From Hyparrhenia diplandra (Eukaryota; Streptophyta; Magnoliopsida; Poales; Poaceae): DNA of 64,000 bases. The DNA lies in contig JADLZK010011563.1 in NCBI GenBank assembly GCA_015847255.1, forward strand, positions 1 through 64,000, written 5' to 3'. A model generated the notes under the pieces. It was given only the letters and a program-made list of their open reading frames with translations, was not told where the DNA came from and made no database searches. Shown one piece after another: positions 1-10,634 of this stretch. The first letter of the stretch is position 1. Every line of letters begins with the position of its first letter. The position numbers and the translations under genes are program-made.

Positions 1-362
1 GAAAGATGACACTCCACATGTGGGACCCACCGTGGTCGGCCTAAAAGGCTCCGGGGCGGCCGCCAGCCATGGTGGGCCCAGCCGCTGATCCTTCCCGGTG
101 TCTTCCGTGTCTTCTAGAATGTTTTAGTCCACTTTTTGGGTTGAATTACTTCATCGCCAAGTCTTGTCATCATATGTCTTGTATATTCGAACTTTTCCAT
201 TCTTCTCTGCATTTATCTCGCTGGAGTCCCTCGGTAAATATATAAATCACCAAAAGCTCGTGGAATTATGTTAGTTAAACCCCAGACTTATGTTGGATAT
301 TCAATTTAAGCCCTTATTTCATGTTAGTTGACTAGTAATTTTATGCTATAACAGTGTCAATG
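1..362 (-). repeat. Athila-type LTR fragment (family of element E), reversed
   Basis: Read on the minus strand, this matches the start of the LTRs of element E at 21492 and 63144, including the GCTATAACAG terminus and the shared segment around the XbaI-like TCTAGAA. It is clearly more diverged than the two E LTRs are from each other, so it is an older copy. The element would extend to the left of the window. The exact terminus near 355-362 is degraded (TGTCAATG in place of TGTCAACA). Confidence 0.8.
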
Positions 363-394
363 TGACTTGACGCCATAGGGCCTTTCTGTAAAGC

Positions 395-1190
395 AAATAC
401 CGGTGGTTTTTAAGTGGATTTTTGTCATGGTCGCATAAGTTTCCAAGTGGATTGAGTACTTCCCGCTGGTCGACGCCACAAGATAAGGCCTTCGAGATGC
501 TAGATGAGGTGATCCATCATTTTGGCATCCCAAACTCCATTATCACGATCTTGGCAAAGACCTTCACCGCAGCTACTTTGGGATTACAAGACAAAGGCAT
601 TCGGTGAAATATTGTGTTCGTCGCCTACCCTCGCGTTAACGGGTAGGCCGAAGCAGCAAACGCATGATATTAGAGGCATTGCGAAGCGACTCTTCCCACT
701 GGGGACGGAAATACCCCCGGTCGCTCAAAGAACTGCCGCTTCGCCGCCCGGGGACTCGCATCTCCAGCCTAGCCGCAAAGACAAAGTATCTCCATACTTC
801 ATGGTGTTTGGCTCCGGCAAATTCCTCCCGCCGATATTTCGGGCTTCCCCGAGTAGAGAATTATAATGAAGAAGTATCGACGCGAACCCGAGAAGATGAG
901 AGCTTGTCGCATCTCGAGGAAACCCGCTTGTAATGTTGCATCGAACGCTAAATACCTCGAGGGCGTTTCGGACAATATTACAAATCAAGAATGTGCGCGA
1001 AAAGAGCCTTTGCGTTGGCACTGTCCTTCTAAGGAAGCGCAAGAGTGTTCGCCAAGCCGGCATCGCATTGGGAAGGCCCCTTCAAAGTCAAGGAGGTCAC
1101 CCGCCAGGGCTTACCGTTGACGAATTGCGGGAGGATATCGAATATCCCTAACTCCTAGAACATCGAAAGCACCCGGCGTATGATTTTTCC
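395..1190 (+). pseudogene. Tat-lineage integrase, C-terminal part (element R1)
   Basis: The remnant reads as a Ty3/gypsy integrase spread over three forward frames. It begins with a KFPSGL/WIEYFPL-like segment, followed by DKAFEMLDEVIHHFGIPNS, which precedes the second catalytic aspartate; here the expected TD reads TI. Next come an AYPRVNGQAEAAN-like segment carrying the catalytic glutamate, a PYFMVFGSG segment, and an LRKRKSVRQAGIA segment from the C-terminal domain. Integrase inserts retroelement cDNA into host DNA. The frame changes near 560-660, 860 and 930-1000 make the copy non-functional as read. Gag, protease and RT of R1 are absent, replaced at the left by the LTR at 1-362. Confidence 0.85.
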
Positions 1191-4100
1191 CGTGAACTCG
1201 ACTCTCAGTTCCCGCTTGTATCGTTTTTACCTTCGCCGCATGATTAATAAAGTTTATTTGAGAACGCTGGACATGGTTATATTTTCTTTTCGCCGACGTG
1301 AATAATTTGTTTCCATGCGTCGACCACGCTCTATAGTCACGGACCCCCTAGAGCCGCTCGCATTTCTGGTCGCTTCACAAAGATGGGATCGGGTGTACTC
1401 CCCGCATAGACTAACGACCGCGATGACTCCTTAGCGTGAGCCAAACAGCGCAATAGCTTGCCCGGGCATCGCGGTTCCATGTTGGGCGCTATACCGCAGC
1501 GCTGAGGTTAGGGACCTGAGTCTACCATAGGTGACATCCCTTTGCTCCATCGCTTTAATTTCGCTATCGGGCCATAATCGTGATGCATGCTAAAACGATA
1601 TGAAAAATAAAACAAAGTATTAGCTAATAATGCTACCTACATCCGGCGGCTTTCGCTAAAATCATAAGTGTTTTTTCGCAATCGCTTTTTCACTCTAATC
1701 GCTTTTGCCACGCCAAAAAGAAACAAAGTACTATGCTCGGCAAATCCCTTACCTGTGACTTTACTTCCAACGCTCACGTGAGTGGGTTCATCTCTCCATC
1801 GGGCGACAGTGCGCCGCCGCTGTCCCTTCGCATGTGCGTTCGGGCAAGCCGCCTCCGCTGTTCCCGAAAAGTGCGTAGTTTGGGCGACGCACTGAAACCG
1901 CACTCGATAATGGGAGCGCGCTACCGCTGCAGCGTGTGAGCCGCGTCGCGAGTGGCCTCGGGCGGGTGAATTTCATGAAGTTTCGCTTGTGCCGCCGCTG
2001 CTTACGCCGCTTCCACGCTTCGGGCATCGGCCGGGCGGCGCCTTCTCCGGATTGGCCCTCGCCAACCGTGAGCTGGCGAATGGCGCTCGGTGATTGGCCC
2101 GACGCTTTGCGTGAGACTTTTGCGCATCGACACTTCTCCATATTGTGAGCACGCATCGACTTCCGTGACACGGATTTGATAATCGGAGGCCGCATGCCCG
2201 CGCTGGAAAAATACATACACGTAAGATCGCAAAGAAACTTCGCTTATATAATTTTTGAGCGTAATTGTTTTTTTCGACAAAGGACATACCATCACTGGCC
2301 GGGCGTGGTATCTCAAGCTCCTCCCGCGCAGCCTCATCCATCACCGGTTCGCCTATCGCAAGTTGCCCCTCGCAGGTCTCGACGCGACGCTTTCATACTC
2401 GCAAGGTATTATACAAACCCGTATATCAATCTCATTTTTATCACTAAACTACTTTTTGTGAGACATCTTCGTATCGATTATTCGAGGATTCATTATACAT
2501 ACCAAGCACATGGGCTCGGCTTCGTGGGCGCTGGCCCGGCCTTTTCACGCGCCGTGGAGCTCGGACGCGCCCTCCTCAAGACGCTATGCGATCGGGCGGC
2601 TACAGGGCAAGACGCCCGCTTCCAGCCTACTGGCATGACGCTTTCTTCTTATAACTCGAAAAGTCACGCTTCTACGCGAAGTCCGCCTGACCTTCGTGAT
2701 CTCAAGCGCTTAGCGTACCAGCGCCGCTTCTCTCCTCGCGGCGGCGCTAGCTACATGCCGCTAGCTATCGCCAACAAAGCGTCCCTTCCTCACCGGGAGC
2801 ACCGCTTTCGCTTTCGGGCGTAGGAGGTCGCGCTTCCTCGGAGAGCCTCATCCCGCTACTGCTTTCAGCCTCAAGAAGGGCCTCCCCGCACTCCTCCAGC
2901 TCGCCAAGCAGGGCGGACTTCTTCGCTCCTCGGATATGCCGCATAACGGCATGCGATCACTGCCAGATACGCCGCAAAAATCACAATACAGTACGGGTGA
3001 CTAAATACTTACGCTGCAGGGGCGCGGCCGCTCCTTCCTCCACTTGGCGGCTGCGCGCGGTCGGCCGCCGCCCCTCTTCAACGCTAGCCACTCCCTCGCT
3101 TACTGCAAGTACTCGGGTTCCGTCTCATGCTCGCACTGGCACACCTTCTCCATTCCCCGACCGCCTCAACTTGTATATATAATCCGCATGGGACTCGTGG
3201 CGATTGACCGTGGGCAGCCTCGCCTTGGGTACCGCCGTGCTCGAGCATTGCCACCGCTCTTGATGCCGGGCTACTCTTTGTGGCGCCACCGCATCGGTAG
3301 GCGCCAGCCGCAGAAACTCCCCGCGTAGAGCATCCTAGTAAAGAAGCCGTGCAAAGGCAGTTTCCGTCGCCGCCGACGCCCACGACGCTCGACGGCTCGG
3401 GCGCGAGGTGATCGGGTCCCTCAGACGATCAACGTTATTCGCGATATTCTCACACGCGACAATCTGAATGGTCATGATCGGATGCGCAAGCATACTTTAC
3501 ACATTGGCGAAATGCGTATCGCGGACGCCGCCTCCCGAAGCCGCCACCGCCAGCGCCTCCTCGGCCCACTGGGGCCGAGCACGCCACCGCGGAGGGACCG
3601 GGCCGGGCGCGACTTGGTGGACCGCCTGCGCTAGCTTGGTGTCCTCTCCCTCCAAAAATGCTCGGTGTATAAACTATAGCGCTGATCACATCGACAAACT
3701 TTTACACCGGACCGAGAATATCCAAGAACACTTACCAACACTGGCCGACTCAACAAACGCTTCAAACATCTTCATCGCGAAGGGAAGTCGCCTTTTCGCC
3801 GGGAGCTTCAGCTTTTGGTGACGATGAGGTGGCCGCGATTGCCGCTACCTTCCTCCCTGATAAACTCCTCGCGACCGACGAGTTTCCAGTTGACGCTACG
3901 GGCCTCGGCCCACCTTCCGCCACCCTCGCCTTCGGTCTCCTTTGGTGCCGCAGGGGCGGAACGCAAAGATCCTCGACGCAGCACGCGCATCGGAACATCG
4001 CAGCATCCTCGTGATAGGTCGAGCGCATCGGCCGCGCATGCCGCGGATCCGCAGATAGAGCACATAAAAGGATCCAATTAGCAAAATACAAGAACAAGCT

Positions 4101-4539
4101 AGCAATTCATCAACAACAACGGCCACAATTGGCCGCCGTGGTGGGTTCCCGCGCGTAATCGTGGCACTCGCGACGCTGATCGCGGCGGCACTGCGCCATC
4201 ACCGTAATATTGACACCCGCTCGCAGACCTCGACCGGATGACGTAAACTCCGCACTCGCTGGTACCATCGCTCAGCCTCCGGTAATCGAAAAACCGGATG
4301 ATCCCGCCGCTTGAGTGGTTGAGTCCGGGCGCCCACTCAACGCTGGGCAATGCTCAATGCCGCCCACGCGGTAAAAGTCTCTCGATCATGGACACCGCCC
4401 ATCACACGCGATGCTCGGGCGCATCGGGGCTCTTATTCCAAACTCGCCGCTGATCGGCATCGGGCCGGATCGGCCGGATCGGCACCTCCGATTGCAAGTA
4501 GAACCACCAAAGCAAGTGGAACCAGCGTGCCACGCTAGA
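1191..4539. other. 3' noncoding region of Tat element R1
   Basis: This GC-rich stretch lies between the end of the R1 integrase and the recognisable part of its antisense gene. It has many short overlapping frames on both strands, none with a domain I recognise. The longest, 215 codons at 2176-2823 on the plus strand, shows no motif and no conserved counterpart elsewhere in the window. By position it probably holds the remaining exons and introns of the minus-strand gene described next, but I cannot draw exon borders. Confidence 0.5.
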
Positions 4540-5387
4540 TGGTAGTGGTGTGGTGGGGGAACTCGACCCGCCTCGCTGCCTTGAGCTTCACATACACGCC
4601 TACCAAAGCGACACGCGGACTCTCACTCCCTTCAACCCGACATAGATACCTCACATGCATTGAGGTTGGGGAAGATACCGAGGAAGCACTCACGTAGGGT
4701 GATGAAGATCGCTGGCGTCGCAGGATGGCGCTCGGCTGAGTGTGGCGCAGCCGAGCCCGTGAGGTAGGCAAGGAGCCGTGAGGAACGGGTGCGCCGCAAG
4801 ATCCCGAGTCCGCCGTATGGGCTCTCAACACCACCACCTCGCCGGTTTGAGGCATGGGGTACTGCTCCACTCAAGCACCTCCAGACCCAAATCGTACTCT
4901 CTCCTGCTAGACACCCTGCGATCAACCAGCTCCCCGATAGTGTCAGCTGGTGGACAACGACGCTGCTCCACTCCTCGATCCATCCGATGACTCGATCCGG
5001 CCGCCGCGAAGTGACACCGCTCGCCATCGCTGCCCGCGCCGCCAGCAGTCTCCACCGCGGCCGCATCGCTCCACCGGCCCCGGGCTGCCGCTATTCCAGC
5101 ACTCACGGCATGCACGGGCTCGCTGGCCCCCTCGGCACCTCCTCCGCCATGACTCGACGACCCCCACGCCAAGACGGGCGCATCCATCCCACTCAACCGA
5201 TTTCTCGTGATTTCAAGAAGATGAACAAAGTCGAGCAAACTCAAATACTCCAAATCGGTATCCAAATCAACTACATTGGGAGTCAAAGGGTGGCGTAATC
5301 AACAGACTCGGTGGGGAACTTACCTCTCGCGATCGGGTGGCGTGCTCAACTGCTGGGCGCTGATGACAAACCCTAGCCGGTGCTCAT
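4540..5387 (-). pseudogene. Antisense gene of Tat element R1 (Transposase_28-like), decayed
   Basis: On the minus strand a short first exon starts at an ATG (5387) and ends at a donor reading GAG|GTAAGT near 5324. The next exon contains a TPNVVDLDTDLEYL segment. Further on are AHPFLTAP, a LLAYLTG segment, FITLRECFLGIFPNLN and GVYVKL, spread over several frames. The same order of segments occurs on the plus strand of R2 at 20501-21290. They resemble the plant domain called putative gypsy-type transposon (Pfam Transposase_28), whose function is unknown. Exon 1 is shorter here than in R2 (about 64 against 72 nt) and has an in-frame stop after four codons. The gene lies opposite to pol, in the 3' region. 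Tat-lineage elements are known to carry extra ORFs in both orientations. The domain name is given from memory. Confidence 0.65.
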
Positions 5388-5477
5388 CAGAAAGGTGAGA
5401 GGGAGAAGAAGAGACTTTATGGGCAGACGGCGGGGCGCCCGTAGCCGATGAGACGCAGGAGGTACGGGCTCTTCGTG

Positions 5478-5484
5478 ATTTATA
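5478..5484 (-). promoter_or_regulatory. TATA box of the R1 antisense gene
   Basis: The minus strand reads CGGGCTATAAATCACG about 90 nt before the antisense ATG. The matching place in R2 (20416) reads GAGGCTATAATAGCGG. A TATA-like box at the same distance in two separate copies supports a real antisense promoter. Confidence 0.55.
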
Positions 5485-5689
5485 GCCCGACCGCCTTAGG
5501 TTAATGCATATTGGTAAACCGCGGCGCTGCCGCTGGCCCGCACCTCCCATTTCCTCGGGTTGAGGGGCGCGCGGGTATGCAGGCGGCGCTGGGCTTGTTA
5601 TCATTGCCCAAGCAGGGTGCGCTACAAGTATGTAATCGCCACGCGCCCTATCCCTCATTCTCGTGGCCGGTTTGTTCCCCTACATGATC

Positions 5690-6896
5690 CGGTATTAATT
5701 GACCAGATACGTTGCCTTCCATGTTTTGGGACACGAAAGCGGCCCAATCTTCTCGACGATGAAGAGACAATCATATCCCAGGGGTCTCTGATTTTCTCAT
5801 TCAACTTTCCCTTAAACCCCGGGCTATTGAGATCCATTGCCATTATGATGCGGCTTTGGATATTCTCCAAAGTCTTTGTCCGTATGCCTTGACCCATGCA
5901 TGGTGCATTGGCACCCCACGCCCCGGACAAAGCGGTGCTCGGGGACTCCACGTATGGGCTCCATCCTCGAGTTTGGTCTCTCGCGACCAGATTCGGTTTT
6001 CATTACTGGGACTATACCGATTTTTTCTAATGACCCTAGCAAGACGTGTTAAAACCCACCTACTCCTAGGCTCGGGGACTAAGTGGGCACACTTCATCTA
6101 CGGTGAATCGTGCTCATTTCCTTTTACATTTTTTGAGTGTTTACCCCTCTACGTAAGCACACTTCACTAGAAAAGAAAAAAAGATTTTTTCATTGGAGCA
6201 CCCAAAGATCCAAACAGAAAGGACTCGCCAAGACTAGACCGGGTCGAAGCAATGGAAAGAAGCTTTGGTGAAACGCCAGGCAACCGGGTCGAGTTGTCCC
6301 GTGCTATCGTATTTTAAACTATGCCGTCGACACCGTGATGAAGATCGGTTCGACAACGCCTCCCGGATGATTGAAGCGTCAAGACTCTCTCACCTATACA
6401 TAAGGCGTGCTCGGGGGACTAGGCGTGGGGGATAAACCCCCTATCCCTCACGTGGTCACTTCGGCTATGCCTCTCGGGCCTGCCAGGGGCATGCATCAAG
6501 CCCTTGGTGCTAGAAGCCGCCCAATTATGGGAGATCACGCCTAAACTTCTTGGTCGCCAAGATAGTTTCCTAGTATAGCTCTATCGTAATCACTACATAC
6601 TTTCCTATTGTAACCGTCGGGATAGATCTTGTCGGACCGATCCGACAACCCTGTAACCCTCCCGGACTATATAAGGTGGCGAGGGGATCCCCCGAGGGAC
6701 ACATATTCTCAATCAATCAATACAAACTAAGCGGGGCGTAGGTTTTACGCCATCAAGGCGGCCGAACACCGGTAAAACCCCCCAGGTGTTTTGTCATTCG
6801 GCCTCTCGCTTAACGCGTCGTTAGCCGTCTAGCGCACCTCTACCGCTCAATCTACTAGCCGGGCATACCCTCGCTAGACTATCGCCGATAAACCGG
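5690..6896 (+). repeat. 3' LTR of Tat element R1
   Basis: The segment is matched in reverse orientation by 7610-8637 (and its continuation at 20059), which makes it an LTR seen twice. Shared landmarks are CCTAGGAGTAGGTG-like and GTGGGCACACTT stretches, a TATA box followed by a leader with AATCAATCAATA, and the end CTCTACCGCT(C/T)AATCTACT. The right border is set where similarity to R2 stops near 6896. The left border is uncertain, anywhere from about 5690 to 5900, because similarity to R2 continues into the internal region. Confidence 0.7.
6668..6674 (+). promoter_or_regulatory. LTR promoter TATA box (R1)
   Basis: TATATAA, followed about 50 nt later by the AATCAATCAATA leader. The same arrangement occurs on the minus strand of the R2 LTR at 7814-7820. 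Confidence 0.6.
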
Positions 6897-7609
6897 CCCG
6901 ACACGGGGATAAACTCTTCGTCTCCCGGCCGCGACACGCCATCGAGGAGGGGCGCCACAACCTATAAATCATTGCGGTGCTTGGGATACCGTTCTCAAAA
7001 CACCGCATGCTTGGCGCCGTAGGGAGCACGCAGGCGTGAAAACCATTTCCCCATAACCCTAGATGGCGGCCTCTCCATCTTTCCCGTCTGCTCGGCCGGG
7101 CACGAGCTCCCGCCGAGGGGCGTCGATGCAAGTCGGTAACCTCGAGTTCGTGGCGGCGGGCCCGACTTCAAGGCACAATCTTACTTCGGTAAGTCGAGGA
7201 CAACCGCTCAGTCACCAAGGGCGCAACGCCATCATGGTCGTCATGCCGGAGGTGCGAGCACGGCGGCGATGCGTAGGCCTGGCTCCTGCTGCGACCTCGT
7301 CCGGTGTGTCGTCGACACGACCCGCGCGGAGGAGGTCGCGGGTTCGCAGCCCAAGCCACGGGTGGTGGCGCGGGGCGGCGCGAGTGAGGCGGACTCGGCT
7401 CCGGGTGGTAGCGCGCTCGGCAATAGGGCGTGGAGTGCGACAGCGGCGATGCAGCGGGCGTGGATTGCGAGAATCCATGGGCGGCAGTGCGGTGGCGACC
7501 ACACCAACCCCACGAGACAACCGCGACGCCAGGCTAATCCGGGATCCCTGTGCACGAAGAGCGGAGTGGATGGCGGCGGCAGCGCCATTATATCTCATCG
7601 GTTTATTGG
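6897..7609. other. Unassigned GC-rich spacer between two inverted LTRs
   Basis: About 0.7 kb separates the inverted LTR arms. Open frames exist on both strands, including 185 codons at 7063-7620 plus, but they overlap one another, are GC-driven and show no domain. I cannot say whether this is host flank or further retroelement sequence. Confidence 0.4.
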
Positions 7610-8637
7610 CGGCGGTCTAGTAGGGGTACCGGCTAGTAGATTAAGCGGTAGAGGTGCGCTAGACAACTAACAAGATGTTAAGCGAGCGAGAGAAGGACAA
7701 AAACACGGGTTTTACCCGAGGTTCGGCCGCCTTGATGGTGTAAAACCTACGTCTGCTTAGATTGTTATTGATTGATTGAGAATATCGTGTCCCTGGGGGA
7801 TCCCCTGCTCTCCTTATATAGTCAGGGAGCGGGGTTCTGGTCGGATCCGGTCCGGCAAGATCTATCTTTGATCGGTTACAATAGGAAAGTATGTAGTGAT
7901 TACGATGGAGCTATACAAGGAAACTATCTTGGCGACCACGTTTAGGCCGTGATCCCCGATGATTCTTGTCTTCCTAACGCCAAGGGCTTGATCCGTCGTC
8001 TGGGCGGCCCGAAGCCCCTAGCCGAAGTGGCCCGTGAGGGGGATAGGGGTTCATCCCCGCGGCTAGTCCCGAAAGCACACCGTATGCTGCGGGTGAGAGA
8101 GTCTTGGCGCTTCAACCATCGGGAGGTGTTGTCGACCGGTGCCGTGCGGTGTCGACCATACTAGTTAAGCGCCGACTAGCCTGGGACAGCTCTCGACCAG
8201 CCGCCTACGCTCCTGTAGCTTCTTTCCATTGCTTCCGACCAGTCTAGTCTTGACGAATCCGCCTGCTGGATGTTGGGTGCTCCAATGAAAAAAATCTTTT
8301 TCTTTCTGGCAAAGTGTGCCCACGTAGTGTGGAAAAACACTCAGAATGTAGATGACGAAATGAGCATGATTCACCATAGGTGAAGTGTGCCCACTTAGTC
8401 CCCGAGCCTAGGAGTAGGTGAGTTATCACGCACTTGCTAGGGTCTGAAAAAATTGATCGATAGTCCCCGAAAGTAATCGAAAACCTAACCGGCGCATGGA
8501 CCAAATACCCGGGTGTTGCCACGCTGGAGTCCCCAAGCCGCAAGATATGCTGCTGGGCGTGGGGTCTTGATGCACCGTGCATGGGTCATGGTATGCCGCA
8601 TACCGACTGGAGAAGATCCGACCCTCATCATAACGGT
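7610..8637 (-). repeat. LTR of Tat element R2, part 1 (interrupted by D)
   Basis: This is the reverse complement of the R1 LTR over its TATA region, leader and end. It carries a minus-strand TATATAA at 7814-7820. At 8633-8637 it is cut by element D, and the same LTR resumes at 20059. Across the junction the R2 order matches the uninterrupted R1 sequence around 5830-5850, which confirms that D inserted here. Confidence 0.75.
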
Positions 8638-8963
8638 TGTTAACACCAAAATTTGGTAGAGCCTGAATGGCGAAGAGGGCGGTATGTGATGATTCGGTAA
8701 AGAGGTCATTCGGCTAGCGATATAACGGACATGGTGCTTGTAGCATTCGAACTTGGCTGTTATTCGGCTAGAAGCCTGAGTCAAAGAGGAATTGAGTACG
8801 AGATGGTTCGGCAAGCATGGAGCGTCAAGGAAGATATCCGGGCTGAGGGCCCTCGTCATGTACAATCTCACGACTCCGAAAAGACTTGTAGGACAATGTA
8901 TCTTAGCTAGGTATTTTTTGTTATGTTTATTAAGTAATTAGTTTGGACTTGTCAAGCCCGGGG

Positions 8964-8971
8964 TATAAATA
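8964..8971 (+). promoter_or_regulatory. LTR promoter TATA box (D, 5' LTR)
   Basis: TATAAATA in the context GGGTATAAATATGAGACC. It is conserved at 18788-18795 in the 3' LTR. Roughly 1.6 kb of LTR lies downstream, so the transcribed leader is long. Confidence 0.65.
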
Positions 8972-9340
8972 TGAGACCCCGGCAAGCGTAAAACAATCTA
9001 CCAAATCAATACAACAAACTCGGCTCCGTGCCTTGGCTCCGTGCCACCCTTCGAGTCGATCGTGTTGTCGATCTCTGCGAGAGGATTCATCGACCCGTCG
9101 ACCTCCGTAAGTACCGGCAACCTTACACCATGTCTAGTATCGTCGGGTGGATTTAGATTATTGCAAGTAGTCTTGTTCACGCTTAGTATCGTCGGCGGAT
9201 TTAAGGTATCGAGGGGGCAAGATGGTTCTTTGTCGATCATGAGCCATTCGGTGGCCTAAGGTCGGCTTAGAGCTAGTTATCGGCTTCATTAGATCGGCAA
9301 ATCTAATGAATTCATTAAGTTATCAAGTGGTGCATGCTTC

Positions 9341-9341
<1 letters not shown>

Positions 9342-9387
<46 letters not shown>
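9342..9387 (+). repeat. TTTA microsatellite
   Basis: Uninterrupted tetranucleotide run in the LTR leader. The matching run in the 3' LTR (about 19168-19203) is shorter, as expected for slippage after insertion. Confidence 0.9.
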
Positions 9388-9388
<1 letters not shown>

Positions 9389-9720
9389 TTACAATTGCAC
9401 ACACTTTTTGCCCAATTTAGATTGATTTGGCTCGGCTTTATCTTATGTTAGATCTAGATGTCATCAATTCTTCCAATGCTCATTATTAGCTTGTCATTAG
9501 ATCTATCTGTTCTTTCATTTCGAGCCTAGATCAATCTAGGTTGTCACGTGTTGCGGGTTCTTGCGTTTAGTCATGAGTCGTGCGGTAGGCTAAGGTTTTT
9601 GCGTGTGAGTTTCTTCTTCATGGACCCCGGTTCGGCAAGCTTGCGAATCTGAGTTATGTGTTTACTCGTATTTTACATGTGTAAGTCTACCTATCGTTAG
9701 AGTCTAGTCCGCGAAATTTG

Positions 9721-10084
9721 TATCATGCGGTGGATTAGCTTGTTGCGGTGTATCATGCGGTGGATAGCTATTAGGGGCCGAAGAGGGTTTAGAACGGTTA
9801 AGTCGGCAAGTGGTATCATGCGGTGGATTAGCTTGTTGCGGTGTATCATGCGGTGGATTCTTTGTTAGGGACTGATTGGGATAAATCTACGGCTTTGCTT
9901 GATTAAGTTTGCATATGTACTTTACTTGTCTATGCATACGTGCTTCAACGAGTAATGAGTATTTATAGATCTGTTTAGATGTATGCGTGCTTTTAGCTTG
10001 TCATGGTTAGATTGTATCATGCGGTGGATTGATCTAGTTGTGGTAAGTGGTTTAGATCTGTAGCAAGTGGTATCATGCGGTGGA
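9721..10084 (+). repeat. Six spaced copies of TATCATGCGGTGGA
   Basis: Exact copies start at 9721, 9751, 9814, 9844, 10015 and 10071. Several are followed by TTAGCTTG. The 3' LTR keeps four copies (19537, 19567, 19629, 19659); the other two fall in the 353-nt segment it has lost. Confidence 0.9.
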
Positions 10085-10600
10085 TTAGCTTGCAAGGGTT
10101 TAAGCTCGACGGGTTTAGGAAGACTAGACGTGTGGCAGACTAGTTGGATGAAACCTATGCATGTGTCTTTTAGATTAGATTTATATTTATGAGTTACCTG
10201 CTTATGTTCCATGTTGTCAATTAATTCGATCCATGCAAATAGAGCTTTATGATGTCATATCATGATGATCGACTTTACTTGTTCAAACATGTCTTCTATG
10301 ATCATTCGGCAACTGTTATTACATTACATCTTCATATATGCTTACTGAATGCACTCATTATTTGCCGACAGATAGCTCTCATAGCTATATGTCTTTACAT
10401 CTGGCCTTAGAGCCATACATGCGGAACTGTCTTAGTCTCACCAGGCATGTTCCGGATCTCACGTTACCTCCTTGTCAATTAATAGGTCAAATTGACCGGC
10501 ACGCCTTCGGATCAAGACACTCGGGCAGTCGAGTAAAGCCAGCTATTCGGCTTGTTAGTGTGTGTGGCGCAGGAGTTAGGTTTTTGTGCCTACACACTTT

Positions 10601-10618
10601 TGGCATGCCCGGTGGGAC
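10601..10618 (+). other. Primer-binding site of element D
   Basis: TGGCATGCCCGGTGGGAC lies six nt after the 5' LTR. It begins TGG, complementary to the CCA tail of a tRNA, and resembles the primer site of other grass Tat elements. I do not assign the tRNA. Confidence 0.75.
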
Positions 10619-10634
10619 AACTCAAGGTCAAGAC

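Larger units (their letters stand above)
8638..10594 (+). repeat. 5' LTR of element D (1957 bp)
   Basis: It starts TGTTAACACCAAAATTTGG and ends GTGCCTACA just before the primer site. It contains a TATA box at 8964, a TTTA microsatellite at about 9342-9387 and six copies of TATCATGCGGTGGA. It holds a 353-nt stretch between 11-nt direct repeats (9919 and 10272) that the 3' LTR lacks. Confidence 0.92.

Noticed and set aside
2176..2823. 215-codon plus-strand frame as a possible host or element gene
   Set aside because: No domain, no counterpart in R2, and the region lies opposite a decayed minus-strand gene in GC-rich DNA where chance frames are long.
7063..7620. 185-codon plus-strand frame and its overlapping minus-strand frames between the inverted LTRs
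   Set aside because: Arg/Ala/Pro-rich composition on both strands, mutually overlapping, running into the R2 LTR end; explained by GC content.
9342..9387. CRISPR-like or satellite array in the TTTA run and the spaced 14-mers
   Set aside because: The first is a plain microsatellite. The second has irregular spacing, no spacer-repeat structure and lies in a plant LTR.
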